A stretch of 64,000 nucleotides of DNA from Candidatus Epilinea brevis (GCA_016710785.1 JADJUE010000011.1:282742-346741), one strand, 5' to 3'; positions 26,277-38,348 are shown, counted from the stretch's first letter. The notes: generated from the sequence alone by a model not told the origin. Numbers and translations: made by a program.

Positions 26277-26301
26277 GGCGTGCCCCCCCGGGGGGAGGAC
26301 A

Positions 26302-26631
26302 CCCGCCGGGGCCCCCCCCCCGGGGGGGGGGGGGGGCCCCGGGGGGCCCCGGCGGGGGGCCCCCCCCCCCCCCCGGGGGGGGGGGGGGGCCCCCCCCCCC
26401 CCCCCCCCCCCCGGCCCCGGGGGGGCCCGCCCCCCCCCCCCCCCCCCCCCCGGGGGCCCCCCCCCGGGGGCGCGGCCGCCCCCCCGGGGGGGGGGGGGCG
26501 GGGCGGGGGGGGGGGGGGGGGGGGGGGGGGGGGCGGCCGCCGGCCGCGGCGGGGGGGCCCCCCCCCCCCCGCCCCCCGGGGGCCCCCCGGGGGGGCGGGG
26601 GGGCCGCGCCCGGCCCGGGGCCCCCCCCCCC
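26302..26631. repeat. 330 bases with no A or T, in long G and C runs
   Basis: Every base from 26302 to 26631 is G or C, arranged as homopolymer runs up to more than 20 long, alternating between C-runs and G-runs. The flanking genes are normal. No coding frame here has a believable protein. It could be an assembly or base-calling artefact, or an extreme G-quadruplex/i-motif-forming spacer. It separates the DCC gene from the DUF3052 gene. Confidence 0.9.
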
Positions 26632-26654
26632 ACCGGCCCGGCCAGGTCGACCCC

Positions 26655-27068
<414 letters not shown>

Positions 27069-27154
27069 AACTGGCCCCGCTTTGGGCCTGGCGCAGCTGG
27101 GATCCGACTCGGCCTCAAGCGCCGACCGCACCGTCCCCGGGAGGCTCGACCAGC

Positions 27155-27577
27155 ATGGATGCAGCCGCGATCGCGACCTACATCACCGCCACCTTCCCCG
27201 AGGTCGAGACCAGCGAGGCCTTCGGCTACACCTTCTTCTTCTACGGCCCCGACCGCATGCTCCCCTTCGCCACACTCGCCGCCTCGGACAACGACCACGA
27301 CCGCGTCTCCAACCTGGACCGCCCCGGCGTTTACCGCCTGAACATCGGCGTGGGCCGGAAGACCTTCCAGTCCCTCTTCGGCAGCGAGGGCGTCGTGCTC
27401 GGCGACCACGACTTCACGACCCTCGACCGGATCATGCCCCATCCCGAGTACGCGGCGCAGTCCTTCGTCTGCGTGCTCAACCCCGGCGAGAACACCCTGC
27501 AGACGGTTCAGGGCCTGCTGGCCGAGGCGCATGCGCTGGCGGCCCAGCGCCACGCGAGGCGCGAGAAGCCTGGATGA
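27155..27577 (+). CDS. DUF6194 family protein
   Basis: 140 residues from the ATG at 27155, with GGGAGG about 14 bases upstream. EAFGYTFFFYGPDRMLPFATLAASDNDHDRVSNLDRPGVYRLNIGV and FTTLDRIMPHPEYAAQSFVCVLNPGE are the conserved core of this domain, related to luciferase-like or YjbR-like small folds. No enzymatic motif is evident. The stop overlaps the next start (ATGA). Confidence 0.75.
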   Translation: MDAAAIATYITATFPEVETSEAFGYTFFFYGPDRMLPFATLAASDNDHDRVSNLDRPGVYRLNIGVGRKTFQSLFGSEGVVLGDHDFTTLDRIMPHPEYAAQSFVCVLNPGENTLQTVQGLLAEAHALAAQRHARREKPG

Positions 27578-28341
27578 CGGGGACAGCCGCTCCCCCGCGC
27601 TACGACCGCATCGGTCACGGCTACGCGAGCACCCGCCGCGAGGACCCGCGCTTGCGGGAGCGCATCCTGGCCGCCTTGGGCGGCGCGCGCTCCGTCGTCA
27701 ACGTGGGGGCGGGCACGGGCTCCTACGAGCCGCGGGACCGCGAGGTGATCGCCATCGAGCCGAGCAGGGTGATGACGGCGCAGCGCCCCCCGGCGGCGGC
27801 GCCGGCGGTCCGGGCGATGGCCCAGGGCCTGCCCCTGGCGGATGACAGCGTGGACGCGGCGATGGCGGTACTCTCCCTGCACCACTGGGACGAACACCAG
27901 GAGCAAGGGGTTCGCGAGCTGCGTCGTGTCGCGACCGGTCCGGTCGTCCTCCTCACCTGCGATCCGGAGGTCAGCGGCGCGATGTGGCTGATGGCCGACT
28001 ACCTGCCCGAGGTCGCCGACCTGGATCGCGTCACCTTTCCGACCATGGAACAGCTGGCAGCCTGGCTGGGAGGTAGGACGCAGGTGGAGGCCATCCCCGT
28101 TCCGCGGGACACCCCTGACTGGACGTTGATGTCCTTCTGGGCCCACCCGGAGCGCGTGCTCGACGCCGCGGCGCGCCAGGCCACTTCCGGCTTCGCCCGC
28201 ATGCCTTCGGCGGTGGTGGAGCGCGTCATGGCGGCCGTGCGGCGCGACCTCGCGGACGGGACCTGGGACGCGCGCCACGGCGCGCTGCGCCGGCTCGATG
28301 CCTATGACGCGGGCCTCCGGCTGCTGCGCAACACATTGTGA
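27574..28341 (+). CDS. SAM-dependent class I methyltransferase
   Basis: 255 residues. Motif I is VVNVGAGTGSYEP, motif II includes VIAIEPSRVM, and ADDSVDAAMAVLSLHHWDEHQEQGVRELRRVATG is the typical methyltransf_11 motif III-IV region. The C-terminal half (PDWTLMSFWAHPERVLD) is less conserved and may bind the substrate. Its small-molecule or protein target is unknown. It is coupled to the DUF6194 gene. Confidence 0.85.
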   Translation: MTGTAAPPRYDRIGHGYASTRREDPRLRERILAALGGARSVVNVGAGTGSYEPRDREVIAIEPSRVMTAQRPPAAAPAVRAMAQGLPLADDSVDAAMAVLSLHHWDEHQEQGVRELRRVATGPVVLLTCDPEVSGAMWLMADYLPEVADLDRVTFPTMEQLAAWLGGRTQVEAIPVPRDTPDWTLMSFWAHPERVLDAAARQATSGFARMPSAVVERVMAAVRRDLADGTWDARHGALRRLDAYDAGLRLLRNTL

Positions 28342-28371
28342 TTCCCATGGTCATGACCGGCCGCCTATACT
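28342..28371 (+). promoter_or_regulatory. katG promoter with palindromic spacer
   Basis: TATACT (28366-28371) is a good -10 box. TTCCCA (28342-28347) is a weak -35 at 18 bp. A perfect 10-bp palindrome, GGTCATGACC (28349-28358), sits in the spacer, where a repressor could block polymerase. Confidence 0.45.
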
Positions 28372-28453
28372 GCTACGGTCCGGCAGGCAGGCAAGCCGCC
28401 TACCCTCTCCGCATCGTTACCAGATCCAGCCCTCTTCGTGAAGGAGCGCAGCG

Positions 28454-30653
<2,200 letters not shown>

Positions 30654-30663
30654 TCGCGGCAGG

Positions 30664-30693
30664 CCGGGGACCCTGCCGCGGCAGGGTCCCCGG
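30664..30693 (+). terminator. Perfect 30-bp palindrome after katG
   Basis: Two 14-base arms (CCGGGGACCCTGCC and complement) meet around GC with no loop bases beyond the centre. It lies 10 bases after the katG stop and probably ends the transcript; there is no T-tract. Confidence 0.7.
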
Positions 30694-30736
30694 CATCGCG
30701 GGTTGGCTTTTCCGTCATCCCCTGGAGGCAGTAGCC

Positions 30737-31309
30737 ATGGCAACGGTACGCGAAGGCAACAAGGGCGTCCTGCTCGTCGTCGACGTGCAGGCCGGCGTGA
30801 TGCGCGGGGCCTGGGAAGCACCGCGGATCATCGAGAACGTGTCGCGCGCCGTAGCGCGGGCGCGCGTCCAGGGCGTGCCCGTGATCTGGGTGCAGCATTC
30901 GGATGAGGAGCTGCCGCAGGGCAGCCCCGAATGGCAGTGGGTGCCCGAGCTGGTGCCCGCGGAGGGCGAGCCGCTGATCCACAAACAGTTCAACTCATCG
31001 TTCGAGCAGACGACGCTCGAGGAGGATCTCGCCAGGCTCGGCGCGACCCATATCGTGCTGGCGGGAGCGGCGACCAACTGGTGCATCCGCGCCACGGCCT
31101 ATGGCGCGCTGGACCGCGGCTACGACCTGACGCTGATCGAGGACGCTCACACCACCGACTCGATGGATCTCGACAACGGGCGGCGGATCGAGGCCGCCAG
31201 CATCGTCGACGAGCTCAACATCGCGATGACCTGGCTGAGCTACCCTGGCCGCGCCAACAGCGTCGCGGCGGCGGCCGAGGTCGACTTCGCCGCCCCATCC
31301 ATCGGATAA
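30737..31309 (+). CDS. Isochorismatase-like cysteine hydrolase
   Basis: 190 residues from the ATG at 30737 (GGAGG upstream). The catalytic triad is visible: Asp in VLLVVDVQ, Lys in LIHKQFNSSF and Cys in AGAATNWCIRATAYGA, with the family's cis-peptide before it. ALDRGYDLTLIEDAHTTDS is the usual C-terminal motif. The family includes nicotinamidases, N-carbamoyl hydrolases and isochorismatases; the substrate is not predictable. It lies between katG and a small repeat protein. Confidence 0.88.
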   Translation: MATVREGNKGVLLVVDVQAGVMRGAWEAPRIIENVSRAVARARVQGVPVIWVQHSDEELPQGSPEWQWVPELVPAEGEPLIHKQFNSSFEQTTLEEDLARLGATHIVLAGAATNWCIRATAYGALDRGYDLTLIEDAHTTDSMDLDNGRRIEAASIVDELNIAMTWLSYPGRANSVAAAAEVDFAAPSIG

Positions 31310-31320
31310 CAGGAGGAAGC

Positions 31321-31548
31321 GTGTCATTTCAAGGTATGAGTACTGCGGATCTCGTCCGCATCGCTGATGCCGGTGGCGGGTTCAGACTCGATGCTGCCGG
31401 TCGTCCCACCGACGACCTCGTCGAGATCGCGGCTGCCGCGTCTTCATGGGGCACACGGCTGGTCTTCGCGGGCATGAGTGGCCGCTCCACCGACGACCTC
31501 GTCAAGATTGCGGGAGCGGGAGAAGGCTGCGTTGAGTTCGAGGGCTGA
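31321..31548 (+). CDS. Small protein with three TxDLVxIA repeats
   Basis: 75 residues from a GTG at 31321 with a strong AGGAGGAAG ribosome-binding site. Three copies of a ~24-residue unit occur: STADLVRIADAGGG, PTDDLVEIAAAAS and STDDLVKIAGAGEG. Between them lie FRLDAAGR and LVFAGMSGR, both ending in a Gly-Arg turn. The repeat looks like a helix followed by a strand-turn. I cannot name the family. It follows the cysteine hydrolase gene by 11 bp and its 3' end overlaps the PLP-enzyme gene. Confidence 0.65.
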   Translation: MSFQGMSTADLVRIADAGGGFRLDAAGRPTDDLVEIAAAASSWGTRLVFAGMSGRSTDDLVKIAGAGEGCVEFEG

Positions 31549-32680
31549 TAGCTCCGCCGCCAGTCCTCCTGACAAGCGCCTCCACCCCGAATCCTGGCTG
31601 GTGGCCGCCGGCCGCGGGACCGACCCGGAAGGGCCGCTCAACGTGCCGCTCGTGGCGGCCTCGACCTTCCGGCTCGGGGGCCCGCGCGGCTACGCCCGCG
31701 GCGACGGCACGCCTGGCTGGGAAGCGCTCGAGGAGATCGTCGGCGGTCTCGAGGGCGGCGAGGCGGTGGCCTTCGCCTCGGGCATGGCGGCGGTGGCCGC
31801 GGTCTTCGATCAGCTGCCCCCGGGCGCCGCCGTGATCCTGCCCGACGACTGCTACCAGGGCGTCGCGGGCCTGGCCGCGGCCGGTGCGGCGAAGGGGCGC
31901 TGGTCGCTGCGGACGATCGGCGGCGCGGACACCGCCGCCTGGATCGCGGCCTGCGCCGTTGCCGACCTCGTCTGGCTGGAGTCGCCCTCCAACCCGCTGC
32001 TGACCGTCGCCGACCTGCAGGCCATCTGCGCCGCGCCGCGCAAACCGGGCGCCATCCTCGCCGTCGACAACACCTTCGCCACCCCATTGAACCAGCAGCC
32101 GCTCGCGCTGGGGGCGACGGTCTCCTTGCAGTCGGCCACCAAGTTCATCGGCGGGCATTCGGACCTGCTCGCGGGCATCGCCACCACCCGCGACCCGTCC
32201 GTCCGCGAGGCCCTCGATCAGGCGCGCACCTTGGCGGGCGCCACGCCTGGCGCCTTGGAGGCCTTCCTGGCCGTCCGCGGCATCCGGACGATGGCCCTGC
32301 GGCTGGAACGGGCGCAGCGCACGGCCCAGATCCTGGCCCCCCGCCTGGAGGCCCATCCCGAGGTCACCCGCGCCCGCTATCCCGGGCTGGCGTCGCATCC
32401 GACGCATGCCATCGCCGCGAGCCAGCTGCGCGGCTTCGGCAGCCTCATCTCCTTCGATGTGCGCGGCGGCGCCGCGGCCGCCGACGCCGTGTGCCGCCGC
32501 GTCAGGCTGATCCAGCATGCCACCAGCCTGGGCGCGGTGGAGTCGACGATGGAGCGACGGGCGCGGACGCCCGGCCAGCAGCATCTGCCGCCATCGCTGC
32601 TGCGCCTGAGCGTCGGCATCGAGGACCCCGAGGACCTCTGGGCGGATCTGGACGGGGCGCTGCGGTCGACAGTAGCTTAG
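31532..32680 (+). CDS. Cys/Met-metabolism PLP-dependent enzyme (cystathionine gamma-synthase/lyase type)
   Basis: About 382 residues from a TTG at 31532 (AGAAGG upstream; an in-frame start at 31478 is an alternative). It has PLNVPLVAASTFRLGG, GEAVAFASGMAAVAAVF, WLESPSNPLLTVADL, LAVDNTFATPLNQQPLALGA and the PLP-lysine motif SATKFIGGHSDLLAG. The C-terminal VRGIRTMALRLERAQRTA and HLPPSLLRLSVGIEDPEDL complete the fold. It would perform a gamma- or beta-elimination/replacement on sulfur amino acids; synthase and lyase cannot be separated from sequence alone. It overlaps the small repeat gene by 17 bases. Confidence 0.88.
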   Translation: MSSRADSSAASPPDKRLHPESWLVAAGRGTDPEGPLNVPLVAASTFRLGGPRGYARGDGTPGWEALEEIVGGLEGGEAVAFASGMAAVAAVFDQLPPGAAVILPDDCYQGVAGLAAAGAAKGRWSLRTIGGADTAAWIAACAVADLVWLESPSNPLLTVADLQAICAAPRKPGAILAVDNTFATPLNQQPLALGATVSLQSATKFIGGHSDLLAGIATTRDPSVREALDQARTLAGATPGALEAFLAVRGIRTMALRLERAQRTAQILAPRLEAHPEVTRARYPGLASHPTHAIAASQLRGFGSLISFDVRGGAAAADAVCRRVRLIQHATSLGAVESTMERRARTPGQQHLPPSLLRLSVGIEDPEDLWADLDGALRSTVA

Positions 32681-32687
32681 CCGGCGG

Positions 32688-32722
32688 ACTCGGAAGTCTG
32701 GCGGCGACCGCCGCTTCCGAGT
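32688..32722. terminator. Bidirectional hairpin between convergent genes
   Basis: The outer stem ACTCGGAAG/CTTCCGAGT (32688-32696 with 32714-32722) encloses an inner GGCGG/CCGCC stem. It lies between the PLP-enzyme gene and the photolyase gene, whose 3' ends face each other. Confidence 0.65.
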
Positions 32723-32739
32723 GTACTTCCGGGTCGCGC

Positions 32740-34186
32740 CTACTCCCCCCGCCGCGCCGCCCCGAACGCCGCCAGCACCCGCTCCCGCGCCCAGGCGTGG
32801 TCGACGATGGGCGCCGGGTAGTCGCGGCCGATGCGGCAGCCTGCGGCCGCCTGGCCCTCGCTCGAGAGGGTCCAGGGCTGGTGGATGTGCTTGTCGGGGA
32901 CCCCTCGCAGTTCCGGCAGCCAGCGGCGGACCCAGGCGCCGGCGGGATCGAAGGCCTGTCCCTGGCGCACCGGGTTGAAGACCCGGAAGTAGGGCGCCGC
33001 GTCGGTGCCCGTGCCCGCGGCCCATTGCCAGCCGCCGTTGTTGGATGCCAGGTCCCAGTCCAGCAGCTGGCGCATGAAGTGGTATTCCCCCCAGCGCCAG
33101 TCGATGAGCAGGTCCTTGACCAGGAAGCTGGCCGTGATCATGCGCGCCCGGTTGGGCATCCAGCCCGTGGCCGCCAGTTGGCGCATGGCCGCGTCCACCA
33201 CCGGGTAGCCCGTGCGGCCCTCGCGCCAGGCCTCGAAGGCCTCCAGGTCGTCCGACCAGCGGATGCCGCGGTAGCGCGGATCGAAGCTCTGGTCGATGAC
33301 CCACGGAAAATGCCAGAGGATATCGGCGTAGAAGTCCCGCCAGATCAGCTCGCTCTGCCAGGTCTCGGCGCCGCGCCGGGCCTCGGCCGCCGCCTGCTGC
33401 GCCGCGGCTTCCCGCGCCGCCAGGGCCGCCTGCCGCGCCGAGATCATGCCCCAGCGCAGGTAGGGCGAGAGGGCACTGCTGCCGGCGCCGTCCAGCTGGT
33501 CGCGGCCGGTGGCATAGGCGGCCAGGCGCCCGTCCCCCGGCGCGGCGAAGGCCGCCAGGCGCCGCAGGGCCTCCGCCTCGCCGGGCAGAAAGACAGGCGG
33601 CGGTCGCGGCGACCGCCGTCTCGATGGCCGGGCCGGCCGGGATGGCCAGGCCCGTCAGGCCCTCCGGCGGCGGCGGCAGCCGGTCGGGCGCCGGCAGCGC
33701 TTCCCCGGCCTGGAAGCCCGCCAGCCAGGCGCGGCGGTAGGGGGTGAAGACGGTGTAGGGCCGGCCGTCGGCCTTCAACACCACGCCGGGGCCGCGCAGG
33801 CTGGGGCTGCCGATGAGGCGCAGGTCGATGCGCCGCGCCACGGCCGCGTCGCGCTGGCGGCCGTAGGGCGTGGGCTCGGCCTGGGCGAAGACGGTGAGCG
33901 GGCCCACCTCCTGGGTCAGTTGGCCGAAGACCGCCGCCGGCTCGCCCTCGCGCAGGAGGAGGGCGCCGCCGCAGGCTCGAAGCTGGAGGTCCAGGTTCCG
34001 GAGGCCGTCCAGGAGGAAGGCGGCGCGCCGGGGGCCGATGTTGGCTGACCCGACGATGGCCGGGTCGCGGACGTAGAGGGCGATCAAGGGTCCACCCTGG
34101 GCCAGGGCGGCCGTCAGGGCCGGATTGTCACCCAGGCGCAGGTCGCGCCGGACCCACCAGACAGCGGTCGGCACAAGCCGCCTCAC
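32740..34186 (-). CDS. phr: Deoxyribodipyrimidine photolyase, interrupted by a frameshift
   Basis: The N-terminal frame from 34186 gives the photolyase Rossmann domain: AVWWVRRDLRLGDNPALTAAL, YVRDPAIVGS and YTVFTPYRRAWLAGF. At about 33.60 kb the frame changes; the remainder (VFLPGEAEALRRLAAF, then the frame ending at 32740) gives the FAD domain: WQSELIWRDFYADILWHFP, GYPVVDAAMRQLAATGWMPNR, ARMITASFLVKDLLIDWRWGEYHFM, DLASNNGGWQWAAGTGTDAAPYFRVFNP. Together they make ~480 residues, normal for class I CPD photolyases, which use light and FADH- to split pyrimidine dimers. The break lies in a GC-rich repetitive spot, so sequencing error is possible. It begins immediately after the DtxR-family gene stop. 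Confidence 0.88.
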
Positions 34187-34894
34187 TCAGTCCGCGGCCT
34201 GGGCCTCGTCCGCGGTCCGCTCCACCCAGATGGCGGAGGCCAGCTCGTAACCCAGCACCTCGTCGTGACCGGCGTAGGTCAGGCGCAGGGGGCCGTTGAA
34301 GGGCGCGCAGCTGCGCAGGCTGAAGCGCGTGCCGGGCACCAGGCCGATGGAGCCCAGGTAGCGCAGGCGCGCCGGGTCATGGGTGCGCACCCGGCTGATG
34401 ACGCCCGCCTCACCCGAGGCCAGGTGGATGAGGCTCATGTCCTCCAGGCGGGCCATGATCCCGTCGCGCGTGGGGATGGGGTCGCCATGCGGACAGCGCG
34501 TGGGGTGGCCGGTCAGGCGGTCGATGCGGTCCTCGATGACCTCGTTGACGCCCAGCTCGAAGACGTCCGCCACCTCGTGCGTCTCCGACCAGTCGTAGCC
34601 CATCACCTTCACCAGGAAGACCTCGATCAGGCGGTGGCGGCGGATGGCCGGCAGGCTGATGCGCTCCCCGGCCTCCGTCAGGCGCACGCCGCGGTAGGGC
34701 TTGTGCACCAGGTAGCCGGCCTCCTTGAGGCGCTGCACCATGCGCGAAACCGCCTGGGCGGACACGTCCAGATGCTCGGCCAGCTCGGCCAGACCCACGT
34801 AGGGCCGCTGCTCCTGCAGGCGGTAGACCTCCGCCGCGTAGCGTTGCATGGCCGGGCTGGCAGGATGCGTCAGGTCGTCGGGATAGCTGATCAT
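34187..34894 (-). CDS. DtxR/MntR-family metal-dependent transcriptional regulator
   Basis: About 235 residues from the ATG at 34894. The N-terminal winged helix has YAAEVYRLQEQRPYVGLAELAEHLDVSAQAVSRMVQRLKEAGYLVHKPYRGVRLTEAGE. The dimerisation/metal domain has RHRLIEVFLVKVMGYDWSETHEVADVFELGVNEVIEDRI and HPTRCPHGDPIPT, with the usual His, Glu and Cys ligands (HEVADVFE, TRCPHG). A C-terminal FeoA/SH3-like domain ends the protein. It would repress metal-uptake genes when Fe2+ or Mn2+ is bound. The leader has no Shine-Dalgarno sequence; the reverse-strand TATCAT ~12 bases upstream suggests near-leaderless transcription. The phr start directly follows its stop. Confidence 0.88.
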   Translation of the reverse strand: MISYPDDLTHPASPAMQRYAAEVYRLQEQRPYVGLAELAEHLDVSAQAVSRMVQRLKEAGYLVHKPYRGVRLTEAGERISLPAIRRHRLIEVFLVKVMGYDWSETHEVADVFELGVNEVIEDRIDRLTGHPTRCPHGDPIPTRDGIMARLEDMSLIHLASGEAGVISRVRTHDPARLRYLGSIGLVPGTRFSLRSCAPFNGPLRLTYAGHDEVLGYELASAIWVERTADEAQAAD

Positions 34895-34936
34895 CAATGG
34901 ATAATGATATGGGGGGCGACCGTAAATGGCAATGGT

Positions 34937-37900
34937 TCATGGCCCGCCCTCCCAGGCCACCAGCCGGCGCACCAGCACATGCACCGCGCCGTGGTCCTGC
35001 TGCAGCAGGCCTTCCGCCAGGACCACCGCCGCGTGGCGCAGGACCGCGCGGCAGGCGCTGTAGGTCTGGGGATGCAGGATGAGGTTGGTCAGGCCGGTCT
35101 CGTCCTCCAGGGAGACGAAGCAGATGCCCTTGGCCGTGCCCGGCCGCTGCACCACCTCCACCCGGCCCGCCACGCGCACCGCCGTGCCCTGCGGCCGGGC
35201 CGCCAGGTCGGCGCCCGTCAGGACGCCATCCTGCGCCAGCAGCGGCCTGAGGCGCGCCAGCGGATGCGCGCCGCTGCTCAGGCCCAGCAGGACGCGCTCG
35301 GCGGCGGCGCCGGCCGCCTCGCCGGCGGCCGGCAGGACGGCGGCGGTGGATACCGGCGGCAAGTCCAGGCCCCCTTCCTCCCAGGCCATCTCGCCCAGCG
35401 CCCACAGAAGGGTGGCCCGGGCCGGGGTGGATGACGGGGGGATGTCGTCGGCAGCGGCGGGGACCGCAAGAACCTCCTGGGCCGTGGTGCCCGGCGATGG
35501 CAGGACGCCCTGCGCCGCGGCGGCCGGGGGCCTCAAAGCGCCCTGGTCCTCCCCGCCCGCCACCGCAGGCAGGCCGTCGCAGGCGCCGGCGCGCACCAGG
35601 GCCACGGCCAGCGGCCGCGGCAGGCGGGAGCGGCGCAGGAGGTCCCAGAGGCTGCTGAAGGGGCCGTCCGCCTCCCGCGCGGCAACGATGCGCGCTGCCA
35701 TGTCCGCACCCAGGCCTTTCAGCCGCGTCAAGGGCACCCGCAGGCTGCCGGCCTCGCCCGCGGCGCCGCCCTCCACCGTCCAGCGCGCCGCGGAGCGGTT
35801 GACGTCCAGCGGCGGGAAGCGGACGCCGTGGCGCTTGGCGTCCTCCACCACCACCCCCGTGGAGTAGAAGCCCATGGGCTGCTGGTTGAGCAGGGCGGCG
35901 TAGAAGACGGCCGGATGGTGGCGCTTCAGCCAGGCCGTCACCCAGGTGAGGCGGGCGAAGGCGGCGGCGTGGCTCTTGCAGAAGCCGTAGCCGGCGAAGC
36001 CCGCCAGGCGGGTGAAGATGGCGCGGGCCGCCGCCTCCGCCACCCCCTGCGCCGCGCAGCCGGTCACGAAGTCCTCCGCCAGGCGGGCCATGGCCTCGCG
36101 GGAGCGCTTGCGGCTCATGGCCCGCCGCAGGTCATCCGCCCGGCCGCCGCTGAAGCCGGCCAGGAGCATCGCCACCTTCAGCACCTGCTCCTGGAAGACC
36201 AGCACCCCCTGGGTCTCGGCCAGGAGATCCTTCAGCAACGGATGCCAGACCTCCACCGGCTCCAAGCCGGCGCGGCGGGCCAGGAAGGCCTTGGCCATGC
36301 CGCCCTGCACCGGCCCGGGGCGGATCAGGGCCACCTCGACGATGAGGTCCTGCATGCTGCGGGGCCTCAGGCGCGGCAGCAGGGAGACCTGCGCCCGGCT
36401 CTCCACCTGGAAGACGCCGATGGAATCCCCCGTGCCCAGCATCTCCCAGACCTCGGGGTCGTCCTGGGGGATCTGCTCGGACGCCAGGGGCAGCGCCGCC
36501 AGGCATTCGGCCACCAGGCCCAGGGTGCGCAGGCCCAGAAGGTCGATCTTGATCAGCCCGGCGTCCTCCACGTCGTCCTTGTCCCATTGCAGCACCACCC
36601 GCCCGGCCATGGTCGCCGGCTCCAGGGCCACCAGGCCGGCCAGGGGCTCGGCGGTGACCACCATGCCTCCCACGTGGATGGAGAGGTGGCGCGGGCAGCC
36701 GTCGATCGCGGCGCAGAGCTCGCCGAGCAGGGCGAGGGTGGCCGGCGGCAGGCGACCGGAGAGCACCGGCGACGCGGCGAGCGCCTCCCCCACCGCCGCG
36801 GCCTCGCGGGCATAGAGGCCGCCGCGCAGCGCCTCCAGGACGGCCGGCGGCAGGCCCAGGGCCTTGCCCACGTCCAAGAGGGCCGAGCGGGCGCGGAAGG
36901 TGACCACGTTGGCCACCATGGCCGCGTGCTGCGCCCCGTAGCGGCGGTAGACATACTGGATGACCTCCTCCCGCCGGTCGGCGGCGAAGTCGATGTCGAT
37001 GTCCGGGGTAGCCGTGCCCTCCTCGCTGAGGAAGCGCTCGAAGAGCAGGCCTTCGGCGATGGGGTCCACGGGGGCGATGCCCAGGGCATAGGCCGCCACC
37101 GAACCGGCCGCCGAGCCGCGGCCCTGGCAGAGGATGCCCTCCCGCCGGGCGAAGGCCACCAGGTCCTCCACCACCAGGAAGTAGCCGCAGAGATCCCGGG
37201 CGCGGATGACGGCCAGCTCCCGCGCCAGCTGCGCCGCCGCCCGCTCGCGCTCGGCCGGGGCGTAGCGCAGGTTCAGGCCGGTCGCGCAGCGCGCTGCCAG
37301 CTCGGCCTCCACCGTGCGGCCGGCGGGCAGGTCCAGGCGGGGGATGCGCGCCCCGCGCAGGTCCAGCTGGAAGCGGCAGCGCTCGGCGATCAGGGCGGTG
37401 CGGGCCAAGGCCTGGGGCTGATCGGGGAAGGTCTCCGCCATCTCGGCCGCGCCCTTGAGGTAGCGCTGGGCGCTGGGGTAGAGCAGGCCGCCGGCCCGGT
37501 CCAGGCTGGTGCGCTCACGGATGCAGGTGAGCACATGCTGCAGGCGGAAGCCATCCGGCTGCGCGTAATGGACGTTGTTGGTCGCCACGATGTGGCGGCC
37601 CAGATGCCCGGCCAGGGCAATGAGGACGGCCTCGCGGCGCCGCTCGCCGGCCTGCAGGTGGCGCTGCAGCTCCAGATAGAAATGCTCGGGTCCGAAGAGG
37701 GCGGCCAGCTGCCGTCCGGCGGCCAAGGCCCCCGCCCTGTCCCCCCGCGCGGCGGCCGCCGCCAGCACGCCCCGCTCGCCGCAGCCGCTCAGGCAGATCA
37801 GCCCGCCGCGATGCTCGGCCAGCTGCTCCCAGCTCAAAGGCCGCTCGCGCTTGGCGCCGGCCAGGCCGGCCGCGGTCAAGAGCAGACAGAGGTTCCGCCA

Positions 37901-38190
37901 GCCTTCCGCGCTCTCCACCAAGAGGGTCAGATGCCCCCCCGGCAGGCCTGCCGGCGCGTCCGGGGCCAGGCTCACCTCCGCACCATAGACGGGCGCGATG
38001 CCTTGCTCCCGGCAGGCCTCGCGCAGCTGCACGGCCCCGTACACCCCCTGGTGGTCGGTCAGGGCCAGGGCGGGCATGCCCAGCTCTGCCGCTCGCGCCG
38101 CCAGCTCGGCCGGTGAGGAAGCACCGTCCAGGAAGGAGAAATGGCTGTGGCAATGCAGCTCGACGTAGGGGGGGGGGGGGGGCTGGGCAT
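34937..38190 (-). CDS. dnaE2: DnaE2-like error-prone DNA polymerase III alpha subunit
   Basis: About 1085 residues. The PHP domain begins YVELHCHSHFSFLDGASSPAEL. The polymerase core has ILCQGRGSAAGSVAAYALGI, PDIDIDFAADRREEVIQYVYRRYG (catalytic Asp residues), SIHVGGMVVTAEPL, QWDKDDVEDAGLIKIDLLGL, IGVFQVESRAQVSLLPRLRP and LVFQEQVLKVAMLLAGF. The late segment SHAAAFARLTWVTAWLKRHHP and LLNQQPMGFYSTG is typical of DnaE2. An OB domain ends the protein. DnaE2 makes translesion synthesis with ImuA/ImuB, not encoded here. The likely start is the ATG at 38190, 6 bases after TATACT, but a run of 15 C follows at once and leaves it two bases out of frame; the only in-frame start is a GTG at 38347 inside repeats. 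Confidence 0.85.
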
Positions 38191-38196
38191 GCGGTG

Positions 38197-38202
38197 AGTA
38201 TA
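38197..38202 (-). promoter_or_regulatory. -10 box of dnaE2 (leaderless arrangement)
   Basis: TATACT on the minus strand (38202-38197) ends 6 bases before the ATG at 38190. This places the transcription start at the start codon and supports 38190 as the true start. Confidence 0.5.
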
Positions 38203-38263
38203 GAACGGATGTTTTGAAAGGTGGGGCGATGGCGTGGCGATCTTTGGCTGGTGGTTGAGACTG

Positions 38264-38344
38264 CGGGTTGTCGGTCGCCGCCGGGGGGCGACCCGACGGG
38301 TTGTCGGTTGACCGGGTGGGTGGTTGACCCGGCGGGTTGTCGGT
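38264..38344. repeat. Three direct repeats of CGGGTTGTCGGT
   Basis: Identical 12-mers start at 38264, 38297 and 38333 (periods 33 and 36). The spacers also share gaccggg/gacccg elements. They lie upstream of dnaE2. Confidence 0.75.
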
Positions 38345-38348
38345 CACC

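Noticed and set aside
35828..38116. 762-codon plus-strand frame opposite dnaE2
   Set aside because: Antisense shadow; its sequence mirrors dnaE2 codons and has no independent features.
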